Positions 11,633-19,573 are shown, numbered from the stretch's first letter. The stretch is 64,000 nucleotides of DNA from Candidatus Saccharimonadota bacterium (GCA_027325485.1 DAIEFN010000001.1:1-64000); one strand, 5' to 3'. Numbers and translations: made by a program. Notes: generated by a model from the letters alone, not told the origin.

Positions 11633-11661
11633 TTGACCCCTAAGCTCTAATCTGTTAAAAT
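11633..11661 (+). promoter_or_regulatory. infC-rpmI-rplT promoter
   Basis: -35 TTGACC (11633-11638), 17-bp spacer, -10 TAAAAT (11656-11661). The transcript would start near 11668, only about 23 nt before the proposed AUA start codon. The leader is too short for an L20-type attenuator. Confidence 0.75.
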
Positions 11662-11690
11662 CCAGTTATTAACATTCTAAGGAGTAAGTT

Positions 11691-12233
11691 ATAGCCAAGT
11701 TCACCCGCTTGAACGAACAGATTCAGGCAACAGAACTAAGAGTTATTGACGAGAACGGACTACAGCTCGGTGTCCTTTCTAAGCAAGAAGCGTTAACTCT
11801 TGCTAGAAGTCGAGACCTGGACCTAGTCGAAGTATCACCCGATGCTAGACCGCCCGTTGCGCGCATTATTAATTGGGGTAAGTTTAATTACCAACGTAAT
11901 AAGCAGCAGCAGAAGAGCCGTAAATCCACTAAGTCAACCGAACTTAAGCAAATGCGTTTTGGCCTAAAAATAGGCGAGCACGATTTAGCTATTAAGCTTG
12001 GCAAAGTCGAAAAATTCTTAGCTGACGGTCACAAAGTAAAACTTATCATTGTTTACCGCGGACGTGAGCAGGCGCATAAAGAACTCGGTTTCAAGTTGGC
12101 TGATAGAGTGATTGCCGATTTTGCCTCAAAAGCAGTCGTTGAGCAGTCGCCACAATTAGCTGGTCGTCAGTTAAGTTTCGTACTTAGAGGATCGGCTCAA
12201 GTTAAGAAACCGCAGCCACTTACCAGTCAATAG
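11691..12233 (+). CDS. infC: Translation initiation factor IF-3, predicted AUA start
   Basis: IF-3 proofreads start-codon choice on the 30S subunit. About 180 residues; both domains and the linker are recognisable (NEQIQATELRVIDENGLQLG, DLVEVSPDARPPVARI, FGLKIGEHDLAIKL). AAGGAG (11679-11684) is followed after 6 nt by ATA at 11691, and an in-frame TAA sits at 11685-11687. So the only possible starts are GTT, ATA (11691) or TTG (11709); the TTG is 24 nt from the ribosome site and would cut off residues before the conserved RLNEQI. E. coli infC also uses a non-AUG start (AUU) for autocontrol. First gene of infC-rpmI-rplT. Confidence 0.93.
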   Translation: MAKFTRLNEQIQATELRVIDENGLQLGVLSKQEALTLARSRDLDLVEVSPDARPPVARIINWGKFNYQRNKQQQKSRKSTKSTELKQMRFGLKIGEHDLAIKLGKVEKFLADGHKVKLIIVYRGREQAHKELGFKLADRVIADFASKAVVEQSPQLAGRQLSFVLRGSAQVKKPQPLTSQ

Positions 12234-12253
12234 TTAACTAGGAGAGAACAGTA

Positions 12254-12448
12254 ATGCCCAAATTAAAGTCACACAGCGGCACAAAAGACCGCGTACGCAT
12301 ATCTAAGAATGGCAAGGTGCGTATTGCACACCCCAACATGAACCACTTTCTAGGTAAGAAGCGTGGCGCCCGCAAGCGCCGTCTAAGCGGTTTACAGACA
12401 CATAGCGGCAGAATTGCCAAAGATGTTAAGCGTTCATTGGGAATTTAA
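12254..12448 (+). CDS. rpmI: 50S ribosomal protein L35
   Basis: This basic 64-residue protein has the L35 signature (MPKLKSHSGTKDRVRI at the start, HFLGKKRGARKRRL in the middle). AGGAGAG precedes the ATG. It is the second gene of the infC-rpmI-rplT operon, 20 bp after infC. Confidence 0.96.
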   Translation: MPKLKSHSGTKDRVRISKNGKVRIAHPNMNHFLGKKRGARKRRLSGLQTHSGRIAKDVKRSLGI

Positions 12449-12466
12449 TCAGGAGAGTTAATCAAG

Positions 12467-12820
12467 ATGAGAGTTAAGCGCGGCGTCGCAGCACATAAGA
12501 AGCACCAAAAGATTAGAAAAGCTACTCGGGGATATTCACATCCTAACCGGGTTAGTATTAAGCGCGGTAAACAAGCTGTTACTCGTTCACTTCAACACGC
12601 AACAGTCGATCGCAAGAACCGCAAGCGTACATTCCGCCAGTTGTGGAATGCCAGGATAAATGCAGGTGCAAGATTAAATAATACTACCTACAGCCGTCTA
12701 ATTGCGGGGCTAAAACAAGCAAATATTACTCTAGATCGTAAAATACTGGCTGAACTAGCAGTTAACGAGCCTAAAGTTTTCACCCAAATCGTTAAAGCTG
12801 TATCTGTTAAATCTAAATAG
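12467..12820 (+). CDS. rplT: 50S ribosomal protein L20
   Basis: This 117-residue protein starts MRVKRGVAAHKKHQKIRKA and has the conserved RKRTFRQLWNARINAG. L20 binds 23S rRNA early in 50S assembly. AGGAGAG precedes the ATG. In Firmicutes and E. coli L20 represses this operon through leader or internal structures; here the infC leader is short, so any control would have to be inside the operon. Its 3' end faces the rnpB gene 15 bp away. Confidence 0.97.
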   Translation: MRVKRGVAAHKKHQKIRKATRGYSHPNRVSIKRGKQAVTRSLQHATVDRKNRKRTFRQLWNARINAGARLNNTTYSRLIAGLKQANITLDRKILAELAVNEPKVFTQIVKAVSVKSK

Positions 12821-12835
12821 CAAGAATTAAAAAGA

Positions 12836-13191
12836 GCCAGATTATCCGTAAGCCGGGTTCTGTTTTAGTTGGTCATCTATCTAGTCTTGAAGTTGCCTTC
12901 AAAATCAAGCGGATTGAATTGATGAATCCTACGAGCGGGACACTTAAGGCTTTAGGCCTTCAGAATCCATCTCCTTGCAGCAGACAGGGTTTACCGTTCA
13001 CATTGCATCACTGCATAGTGCTGCGGGCTCTTACCCCGCTCTTTTCACCCTTACCTTAAAATTAAGGCGGTATTGTCTCTGTGGCACTTTCCCTAGGCTT
13101 TCGCCCGGTCGCCGTTAGCGACTGTCCTTCCCTTTGCTGCCCGGACTTTCCTCATACTCTGTTAGAGTATGCGACCAACCGATAATCTGGC
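12836..13191 (-). ncRNA. rnpB: RNase P RNA, bacterial class A-like
   Basis: RNase P RNA is the ribozyme that trims tRNA 5' ends. The minus strand shows the conserved GAGGAAAGTCCGGGC near the 5' end and ACAGAACCCGGCTTACG near the 3' end. The two ends pair to close helix P1 (GCCAGATTATC with GATAATCTGGC). A -10 TATAAT at 13199-13204 ends 7 nt before position 13191, so transcription should start exactly at the P1 helix; the -35 is weak. This promoter lies across the last codons of the preceding gene. Confidence 0.95.
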
Positions 13192-13210
13192 AAGCTATAT
13201 TATACGAAAT

Positions 13211-13906
13211 TTAACTGGTTATGCCTAGGGCTTCATCGAGAGCACGATTCACGGCCGCATCGGCTAACTTATTGAGCTCTCGGGGCACATGCGTAAAGCT
13301 AACCTGCCTAAATTGACGTGTCAGCTCCATTATTGAGGAATGGATTGGCCAAAGATCGCGGTTGCGCACCTTAAAACTTCCCTTCATTTGGTTAACTACC
13401 AAGAGACTGTCCATAAATACATCCACAACAACCATTTGCCGTCGCAGCGCCTCTTCTAGGCCGAGTTTAAGTGCAGTGTACTCTGCTTGGTTATTAGTAG
13501 TTATACCAAGATAAACACCTTTATCTTCAATAATCTTGTCATCCTCGTCTAGTAGAACAAAACCACTGGCGCTTGGTCCGGGATTGCCGCGCGACCCACC
13601 GTCTGTGTAAAGTTTAACTCTTTTATGTGCAGTCTCGGTCGTATCTTGCTCCCACTCGTCAAGCGGCTGACCTTCTTTGAGGAGACCATCGATTGACGCA
13701 GCTAATTGTCTATCCTGCTCCGTAATCTTGTTCTCTTGATCATGCGTAGATAACCAAATTTTTACAACGTTCCATTCATTTTCCCACCTTGGATGATGAT
13801 TTTGAGACTCAGCAACTGCAGCAACCTGAGTTATAAAGTCAAAGGCTTCTTTGAAGTTTATGAAGGTAAATTGTTTGAATAAGCCGTGTTTGGTTTCTTG
13901 CCACAT
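13211..13906 (-). CDS. Fusion: pterin-4a-carbinolamine dehydratase (PCD/DCoH) + RNase HI
   Basis: Two domains in 231 residues. Residues about 8-75 match PCD, with the His-His-Pro motif (NHHPRWENEWNVVKIWLSTHD: H37, H38, H55) and ITEQDRQLAASID. Residues about 95-228 are RNase HI with all four carboxylates: D102 in YTDGGSRGNPGP, E142 in NNQAEYTAL, D166 and D216. RNase HI cuts the RNA strand of RNA-DNA hybrids. No pterin-dependent hydroxylase is in the window, so the PCD part may act as a dimerisation or binding module. I saw no frameshift or internal stop separating the domains. Confidence 0.88.
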   Translation of the reverse strand: MWQETKHGLFKQFTFINFKEAFDFITQVAAVAESQNHHPRWENEWNVVKIWLSTHDQENKITEQDRQLAASIDGLLKEGQPLDEWEQDTTETAHKRVKLYTDGGSRGNPGPSASGFVLLDEDDKIIEDKGVYLGITTNNQAEYTALKLGLEEALRRQMVVVDVFMDSLLVVNQMKGSFKVRNRDLWPIHSSIMELTRQFRQVSFTHVPRELNKLADAAVNRALDEALGITS

Positions 13907-13991
13907 ATCTTATATAGTCTATTCATATCGGCCTGCCAAAGCAAACTTAAGTATCGTAGTTGAGCAAAGTTTTATATTTTATGACTTTTGG

Positions 13992-14063
13992 TCGGGGTGA
14001 CAGGGATTGAACCTGCGACCTCACGGCCCCCAGCCGTACGCGCTACCGCTGCGCTACACCCCG
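13992..14063 (-). tRNA. tRNA-Pro (anticodon GGG)
   Basis: The minus strand folds as a cloverleaf with acceptor CGGGGTG/CACCCCG, D stem GCGC/GCGC, anticodon loop CTGGGGG and T loop TTCAATC. CCA is not encoded. It is downstream of the 6S-like RNA on the same strand and may be cotranscribed with it. Confidence 0.95.
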
Positions 14064-14092
14064 AAAGCAAAAAAGTAAGTCAGCTAAATCTA

Positions 14093-14240
14093 GTCGGGCG
14101 CCGAGGTGATTAACCTGAGATTTCCCAGGTGGGTGCCCTTTCTTAGTGACCACGGTCACTAAGGTGCAGGCTCCCTAATGATTAGTATTCAGATAATCAT
14201 TACTCGGCTGAAGTCTTTAACGATCTTCTTACCCGACCTG
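14093..14240 (-). ncRNA. Structured RNA, probable 6S RNA
   Basis: The minus strand folds as a closed multi-part hairpin. The closing stems are GTCGGG/CCCGAC and GCCGAG/CTCGGC. An asymmetric bubble follows, with a small hairpin on each side (TAATGATTA/TAATCATTA and ACCTGGG/CTCAGGT). The long apical stem is GGGAGCC/GGCACCC with CTTAGTGACC/GGTCACTAAG. A closing stem, central bubble and long apical arm resemble 6S RNA, which sequesters RNA polymerase. A -10 TATAAT at 14246-14251 would start transcription at about 14240. The family call is from architecture only; SRP RNA and tmRNA hallmarks are absent. Confidence 0.55.
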
Positions 14241-14261
14241 ATTCTATTATATCTAAAATTC

Positions 14262-14891
14262 TTAAAGGTTTATGACAAATCTTAAAACTGCGTTTTCAAT
14301 TCCTATAACTTGGTTCGAAAATAACTCAAACACAATTAGGATGAATAGAAGTATCGAGATGAAACCCATCGCTTCTATCCGTTCCATAACCCTGCGCACC
14401 GGCTCTGGCGCAACTGCGTAAAGAACTCTTGATCCATCAAGTGGCGGGAATGGAATTAAGTTAAAGACCATTAAAATGACATTAATCTGGATAAATAAAC
14501 CCAGGAAGTTAATTAGTTGCATATTGCCATTAATTGCGATATGGGCAATTATCGATCCGATAATTGCCATTGCAAAGTTAGATAATGGACCAGCTAAACC
14601 AACCATTGCTGCGCCGTAGTCACCAAATCGAACTCGGTTAGGGTTAAATGGAACCGGCTTAGCGGCCATAATTGGAGGCATGTGAATTAACACTAGGGCT
14701 ACAGGCAGTATGATCGTGGTCATAACATCAATATGCTTTAAGGGGTTAAGTGTTAGTCGCCCCATATCTGCCGCAGTGGTGTCACCGAGAGCTTTGGCGA
14801 CTACGCCGTGCATCACTTCGTGGACAATCATACTAATCAGCAAAGCGACGATGAAATAGGTGATCTCAAGACCAGTTAAGCTAGAAAACAT
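14262..14891 (-). CDS. Site-2 protease family membrane metalloprotease (M50)
   Basis: This 209-residue integral membrane protein carries the HExxH zinc motif (IVHEVMHGVVAKALGD) in the first helix region and the second-ligand motif LIPFPPLDGSRV typical of short M50 proteases. Four to five helices are predicted. There is no PDZ domain, unlike RseP. Such proteins cut substrates inside the membrane or near its surface. It is divergent from rpmB. Confidence 0.9.
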   Translation of the reverse strand: MFSSLTGLEITYFIVALLISMIVHEVMHGVVAKALGDTTAADMGRLTLNPLKHIDVMTTIILPVALVLIHMPPIMAAKPVPFNPNRVRFGDYGAAMVGLAGPLSNFAMAIIGSIIAHIAINGNMQLINFLGLFIQINVILMVFNLIPFPPLDGSRVLYAVAPEPVRRVMERIEAMGFISILLFILIVFELFSNQVIGIENAVLRFVINL

Positions 14892-14965
14892 CTCTTTAGT
14901 ATAGCTTAACGTTGACCACTCTCTGTTTATAAGTTAGAATGACGGTTGAATTTGAGGAAGAAAAG

Positions 14966-15154
14966 ATGCAGAAATGTGATTTAACCGGTAAAGGCAAACA
15001 GTATGGCAATAACGTCAGCTTTTCGCAGCGTCATACTAAAAGAGTGTGGAAACCTAATTTACAAAATAAGACGGTAATTGTTGATGGCCAAAAAGTCAGC
15101 ATGAAATTAAGCACTCAAGCTATTCGTACTTTGAAGAAAAAGAGTTTGCTCTAA
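14966..15154 (+). CDS. rpmB: 50S ribosomal protein L28
   Basis: This 62-residue basic protein reads MQKCDLTGKGKQYGNNVSFS, then RHTKRVWKPNLQ, matching L28. I use the ATG at 14966 because GAGGAAG (14954-14960) precedes it at the right distance. An earlier in-frame ATG would add eight acidic residues not seen in the family. One Cys of the zinc-type L28 is left, so it is probably a zinc-free form. Confidence 0.94.
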   Translation: MQKCDLTGKGKQYGNNVSFSQRHTKRVWKPNLQNKTVIVDGQKVSMKLSTQAIRTLKKKSLL

Positions 15155-15164
15155 GGAAAGAACC

Positions 15165-15788
15165 TTACTGCAAAACAATTAACTGCGTAACATCCCCTAG
15201 ATCAATTGCCTTAAGTTTTAATTTTGGCAAGGTTTCTTTTGGCTCCATACCGAGACCCTTTAGGGCTTCACTAAGCGATAGCTGAGGCACGGGAAAGTTG
15301 AGTTCTTTGTCGGCATAGTGGGTCGGGATTACGATCTTTGGTTCAATCTCTTTTTCGATAGTTAGTGCGCCTTCAGGATCAAGTGTATAGCCATGGCCAC
15401 CAACCGGCACAATTAGGACATCAATCATACCAATGGCTTCTAGCTGAGCCTCGCTTAGTTTGGGAAAGATATGTCCGGTTACGAGAACATTAATATCGTT
15501 CGCTGTTATTTTATACATGGTGGCGTCCAATGATCCTTCTTCGCTAATGTGTGCTCTAGCTGGGATGCCCGTTATAGAGAAATCTGAAACTTCATATTCG
15601 CCTGGATTTGTAATTGACAACTTAAGGTCTAGAGGTGTTTTTTGGAATGAAGAAGATGTAAATACGGCTACATCATCTTTAGCAGTAATCGACTTCTTGC
15701 CTAGCTCTTTTAAGTTATCATCTATTACCAAACGCGCCGTCTTATAACTGAGGGTTATGCAGTTAGCTCCGTAAAATTGAATATCCAT
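15165..15788 (-). CDS. Degenerate metallo-beta-lactamase fold protein (UlaG-like family)
   Basis: The 207-residue sequence follows the MBL-fold order (IQFYGANCITLSYKTARLVID, TNPGEYEVSDFSITGIPA, VLIVPVGGHGYTLDP, IVIPTHYAD). The HxHxDH metal motif expected after the second strand is replaced by FTSSSFQK. Later His residues (GH, PTHY) remain. It may have lost hydrolase activity or use an unusual metal site. It is convergent with rpmB and downstream of an HTH gene. Confidence 0.75.
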   Translation of the reverse strand: MDIQFYGANCITLSYKTARLVIDDNLKELGKKSITAKDDVAVFTSSSFQKTPLDLKLSITNPGEYEVSDFSITGIPARAHISEEGSLDATMYKITANDINVLVTGHIFPKLSEAQLEAIGMIDVLIVPVGGHGYTLDPEGALTIEKEIEPKIVIPTHYADKELNFPVPQLSLSEALKGLGMEPKETLPKLKLKAIDLGDVTQLIVLQ

Positions 15789-15803
15789 TTTGTGTCCTTT
15801 TAG

Positions 15804-16397
15804 TTAACGATTAAGTAGGCTGTGCCGATCGAACAGTACCTGGGTTTTCGCATTGGTGATACGGGTAATAAAGCGATCCCTAATTTGGCTACGGTAATTA
15901 AAATCATCCAGCTTCATAACAGTATAGCTGATATCCTTGCCGCCTCCTTCTGCTTCAAGACCAGAAATGTACTTTTCGACCGCATTCTTATTAACGTTAC
16001 CGACGATTAACACATCAACAGGTGCACTATCGTCTCTAGTAAACTGCCCACTGAAGACGACAAGATCGACGTGTCCAAGGGCCTTAAAATCTTCTTCTAA
16101 GCCGACATTCGATTCATTGTCAGCTTTTGCTGAACTACCCTTTTTGCCCCCAAAAATTGTTAACAAAGAGTCGTAGTATTCATACTTCTGATTGACTTCA
16201 TAGTAGAGCTTGTTGTTGGTGTTATCGGAAGTAATGATACCGACGCTTAATAAATTAGACAGTTCTCGGCGGACTGAGTTAATTTGTTCATCAATTTTTC
16301 TTGTTATTTCTCGCACGTAGTACGCTCGGCTTGGATTGCCATAAAAAAGCTTCAGTAGCTTAACCCTAGTCTTAGACCCAAAGAGTTGTTCGATCAT
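15804..16397 (-). CDS. Winged-helix regulator with nucleotidyltransferase-like domain
   Basis: Residues 1-85 form a winged helix (MIEQLFGSKTRVKLLKLFYG, AYYVREITRKI, VRRELSNLLSVGIIT). Residues about 105-195 resemble a minimal nucleotidyltransferase fold (HVDLVVFSGQFTR, VDVLIVGNV), but the catalytic GS-x-DxD signature is not intact. Such HTH-NTase fusions are known as probable regulators in archaea and candidate phyla. The target is unknown. Confidence 0.7.
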   Translation of the reverse strand: MIEQLFGSKTRVKLLKLFYGNPSRAYYVREITRKIDEQINSVRRELSNLLSVGIITSDNTNNKLYYEVNQKYEYYDSLLTIFGGKKGSSAKADNESNVGLEEDFKALGHVDLVVFSGQFTRDDSAPVDVLIVGNVNKNAVEKYISGLEAEGGGKDISYTVMKLDDFNYRSQIRDRFITRITNAKTQVLFDRHSLLNR

Positions 16398-16421
16398 AGC
16401 TAGTATTGTAGCAGGACTTAA

Positions 16422-17306
16422 TTAAAGAGACACGTAATTGTTCAAGAATGTTGTTATTAATTCATCTACGTTGGCAATATTAACAGGGGTGGGATACCAA
16501 TGAATACTTAAGTTTCTTTTAAACCAGGTAAGCTGGCGTTTAGCCAGATCGATGCTATCTTTTATTATTCGTTTCTGGGTTTCTTCAAGTGACTGCTTGT
16601 CATTAAAGTACTGTTGCCACTCGCTATAGCCGATTCCTTTTAGAGCTTCGCAATTCCATCCGTATTGATCACTCAATGACTTAACTTCATCTTTGAGTCC
16701 TTGAGCAATCATTTGCTTAACGCGCTCTTCAATCCGGCGCTTTATTAAGTCTAGGGGACTGCTTAAGCCAATGATGAGCGTATCCGGTCTCAGTTCTTTT
16801 TTGGTCGCCACCTTGCCTTCTGACTCAATGAGCCGAATGACGCGCCGTTTATTGCGCACGTCAATCTGACTCAAATCCAAACCTTTTGATCTAGCCATTT
16901 GATGGAGTTCGTCTAATGACAAGTTGTTTAACTCTTGGCGCATTCTTGGATCAGATTCACCGGCAAAGCTAAAGTCATATAGGATAGCATCTATGTATAG
17001 ACCGGTTCCGCCGACCAAAAGTGGTACTTTTCCCCGATCCTGAATATCCAAAATTGCCTTAAGGGCAAGCTCCTTATAGGCGGCAGCAGAGAAATCTTCA
17101 TCTGGCTCAACTACATCAATAAGATAATGTGGAACTTCCTGGCGCATGCTAAGCGATGGCTTCGCCGTTCCGATATCGACATATTTGCGCACTAACCAAG
17201 AGTCTGCACTTACAATCTCGCAGTTGTGCTTTTTGGCTATTTCTAGAGCTAGGTCACTTTTACCAGTTGCGGTTGGCCCAACGATAGCAATAATGGGGGC
17301 AATCAT
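16422..17306 (-). CDS. miaA: tRNA dimethylallyltransferase
   Basis: MiaA adds the dimethylallyl group to A37 of tRNAs reading UNN codons. The 294-residue protein has the P-loop GPTATGKSD, DSWLVRKYVDIGTAKP, GGTGLYIDAIL and NKRRVIRLIE, all typical. Its start overlaps the stop of the alkyltransferase-like gene by 4 bp. No isoprenoid pathway genes are in view. Confidence 0.96.
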   Translation of the reverse strand: MIAPIIAIVGPTATGKSDLALEIAKKHNCEIVSADSWLVRKYVDIGTAKPSLSMRQEVPHYLIDVVEPDEDFSAAAYKELALKAILDIQDRGKVPLLVGGTGLYIDAILYDFSFAGESDPRMRQELNNLSLDELHQMARSKGLDLSQIDVRNKRRVIRLIESEGKVATKKELRPDTLIIGLSSPLDLIKRRIEERVKQMIAQGLKDEVKSLSDQYGWNCEALKGIGYSEWQQYFNDKQSLEETQKRIIKDSIDLAKRQLTWFKRNLSIHWYPTPVNIANVDELITTFLNNYVSL

Positions 17307-17620
17307 GACTTACTTGGCCACCAGATTAAACGCTCAATTGGTACGCGAAAGTCAATCGCCTCTATTCCTTCACTAGCTAAAGCTTGCTGGTGGCCGACAC
17401 GTCCGCCGGGATAGCCATTAGCTAAATAACCTTTCTTGTTAACAACTCTCTGCCATGGTAGCTTTGGATCGCCATAGTGCGCTATCCCACCTACTATTCG
17501 GGCTGCTCGCGGGTGGCCGGCTAGTGCAGCAATTTGACCATATGTCATTAACCTACCCTCTGGAATAATCTTAACAATCGCAACAACCTCCTCACGCAAG
17601 GTTGGCAGAGGCTCGTTCAT
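17303..17620 (-). CDS. Alkyltransferase-like protein (ATL) of the MGMT family
   Basis: The 105-residue protein matches the DNA-binding domain of O6-alkylguanine transferases (GRLMTYGQIAALAGHPRAAR, VGGIAHYG). The active-site PCHRV is PWQRV: Trp replaces the alkyl-accepting Cys. ATLs bind O6-alkylguanine lesions and pass them to nucleotide excision repair without direct reversal. It is coupled to miaA by a 4-bp overlap and lies 3 bp after thrS. Confidence 0.9.
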   Translation of the reverse strand: MNEPLPTLREEVVAIVKIIPEGRLMTYGQIAALAGHPRAARIVGGIAHYGDPKLPWQRVVNKKGYLANGYPGGRVGHQQALASEGIEAIDFRVPIERLIWWPSKS

Positions 17621-17623
17621 ATC

Positions 17624-19459
17624 TTAAAGAGACGAGTGGGTGACCCGTGATTTTGCTTCGTTTGATACAGTTTTGAGAAAATCGTGGATGGCCATAGGTT
17701 CTTTGCGCTCCTGTGTGACTATATCGGCTCGAATGCGGGGTAATACATTATTACTGCTTAGTTCCTTGGGCCCGATAACAATAGTGTAAGGAACCTTCAT
17801 TAGCTCTGCCTGACGAATCTTTTTACCAACTGATTCATTCTCTAAATCTGCCATCATCCGGAGGCCAAGTTTTTTACCACTTTCGATAACATCGAGAGCA
17901 AATTTAATCACATCCTCTTCCTGGTTGAGCGTAATCACCCTGATCTGCTCCGGCGCTAGCCAGACTGGGAACTTACCTCCCGTATGCTCAATATATACGC
18001 TTAAGAAGCGCTCGATGGATCCCAGTATCGCCTTATGAATCATAGCTGGACGTTTGAGGGTACCATCTTTGTCGGTATAGGTCAGTTCAAATCGTTCTGG
18101 TTGAACGTAATCTAGTTGCACGGTGGCGCACTGCCATTTACGGCCAAGTGCATCTCTTACGTGTACATCGATTTTTGGCCCATAGAAAGCAGCCTCACCC
18201 CTTACAATCTGATAATCAAGCTCCTCTTCTTTCGCTAGTCGCTCAATAATACGCTCAGCGTCACTCCATTTAGAATCGTCGCCCATGTAACGATCGCTGT
18301 CATCGCGGAAAGAAAGGTCGACCGACAATGGCATTCCTAGGATTAAATACATTTGTTTAATCATGCCAATGATTGATCTGAGCTCGTCTTCTATTTGATC
18401 GTGGCGCACGAACGCATGTGCGTCGTCTTGCGTAATCGCTCTAACTCTCGATAAACCGTGAAGCTCACCGCTCTTTTCGTCTCGGTATAAAGTAGTCGAT
18501 TCCATATAACGCTGCGGTAAGTCTCGGTAGCTACGAGCCCGTGATGCGTAAATCTGGGCCACGTGCGGGCAGTTCATCGGCTTTAGCATGAACAGATCAT
18601 CTGACTCTGTACTCTTAACCTCGAAGCGCTCCGGATACTTATCGTAATGACCCGATTTCTTATATAACTCCACCTTTGTGATATGTGGCGTCCATACAGC
18701 ATCATAGCCACCAGCTCTCTGTAGTTCTTCGGATAATGCAATTAGTTGATTGCGCAATACGGTACCTCTAGGAGTAAATAGTGGTAGTCCAGGCCCAATT
18801 AAGTCTGAATGCACAAACAAGTCCAGCTCCTGCCCAAGCTTACGATGATCTCTCTCTTTGGCTTGTTGTTGACTCACTAGATAAGCTATAAGTTCCTCAG
18901 CACTAGCAAAGGCAACTCCGTAAACTCGCTGTAGTTGATCCTTTTTAATATCACCGCGCCAATATGCTCCACTAATCCGTATCAGCTTAAAGTGCTCTGC
19001 CGCACCGGTTGATGCAAGGTGTGGGCCTCTACATAGATCAACAAAATCACCAACCTTATAGAAAGAAGCATTCTCAACCTTAGATTCATCACCACCAATG
19101 GTGCCCATCTCTTCGGGGCTAAGATCTTTAGCTACAGTGGTACCTGAACGCTTAAGATCGTTTAAAAGATCAACTTTATACTGCTGATTATTCTTCTTAG
19201 CCCAGCTAATTGCCTCGTCTATTGGTAGATTGTACTGCTCGAAAGGTAAATCTGATTTGATTAGCTCTCTCATTACAGACTCTATTTTAGGTAGATCTTC
19301 TTCAGAGAGCATTAGATCTGGAATATTAATATCGTAATAAAAGCCGTTCTCAGTAGTTGGACCGACACCAAACTGAGCACTTGGCCATAGCTTCTGCACC
19401 GCAGCGGCCAGTATATGCGCCAAACTATGTCTAAGCGGCAACAACTCTAACTCACTCAT
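17624..19459 (-). CDS. thrS: Threonyl-tRNA synthetase lacking the N-terminal TGS domain
   Basis: 611 residues. The protein begins directly at the editing domain (LRHSLAHILAAAVQ), without the TGS domain found in most bacterial ThrRS. The class II core is complete: motif 2 (RDEKSGELHGLSRVRAITQDDAHAF), zinc ligand Cys in MNCPHV, and motif 3 near IHKAILGSIERFL. The C-terminal anticodon-binding domain starts near WLAPEQIRVI. First of thrS-ATL-miaA. A terminator-like hairpin lies in its leader. Confidence 0.96.
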   Translation of the reverse strand: MSELELLPLRHSLAHILAAAVQKLWPSAQFGVGPTTENGFYYDINIPDLMLSEEDLPKIESVMRELIKSDLPFEQYNLPIDEAISWAKKNNQQYKVDLLNDLKRSGTTVAKDLSPEEMGTIGGDESKVENASFYKVGDFVDLCRGPHLASTGAAEHFKLIRISGAYWRGDIKKDQLQRVYGVAFASAEELIAYLVSQQQAKERDHRKLGQELDLFVHSDLIGPGLPLFTPRGTVLRNQLIALSEELQRAGGYDAVWTPHITKVELYKKSGHYDKYPERFEVKSTESDDLFMLKPMNCPHVAQIYASRARSYRDLPQRYMESTTLYRDEKSGELHGLSRVRAITQDDAHAFVRHDQIEDELRSIIGMIKQMYLILGMPLSVDLSFRDDSDRYMGDDSKWSDAERIIERLAKEEELDYQIVRGEAAFYGPKIDVHVRDALGRKWQCATVQLDYVQPERFELTYTDKDGTLKRPAMIHKAILGSIERFLSVYIEHTGGKFPVWLAPEQIRVITLNQEEDVIKFALDVIESGKKLGLRMMADLENESVGKKIRQAELMKVPYTIVIGPKELSSNNVLPRIRADIVTQERKEPMAIHDFLKTVSNEAKSRVTHSSL

Positions 19460-19487
19460 ATCTGTTACTGTAGCAAACCTTTGTTAT

Positions 19488-19573
19488 AAAACAAAAAACG
19501 GTTGAATGATCTCGCAATTCATTCAACCGCTTCACCCAAAGTTTTGAGCGGAAAAACATTCTCGTCAAAACTT
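19488..19573 (-). promoter_or_regulatory. thrS leader with two hairpins and an intrinsic terminator (attenuator candidate)
   Basis: Read on the minus strand: hairpin A (AAGTTTTGA, 17-nt loop, TCAAAACTT; 19539-19573), then TGGGTGAAG, then hairpin B (CGGTTGAATGA/TCATTCAACCG; 19499-19529), then a T tract (19488-19498). Hairpin B is a classical Rho-independent terminator ending 28 nt before the thrS ATG. The nearest upstream minus-strand gene is more than 1 kb away and tRNA and ncRNA genes on the other strand intervene, so it probably controls thrS. GGTGAAG occurs twice, once before each hairpin. Canonical T-box landmarks were not convincing. Confidence 0.65.

Noticed and set aside
11709-12233. 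infC start at TTG 11709
   Set aside because: 24 nt from the ribosome site and cuts conserved residues; the ATA at 11691 fits better.
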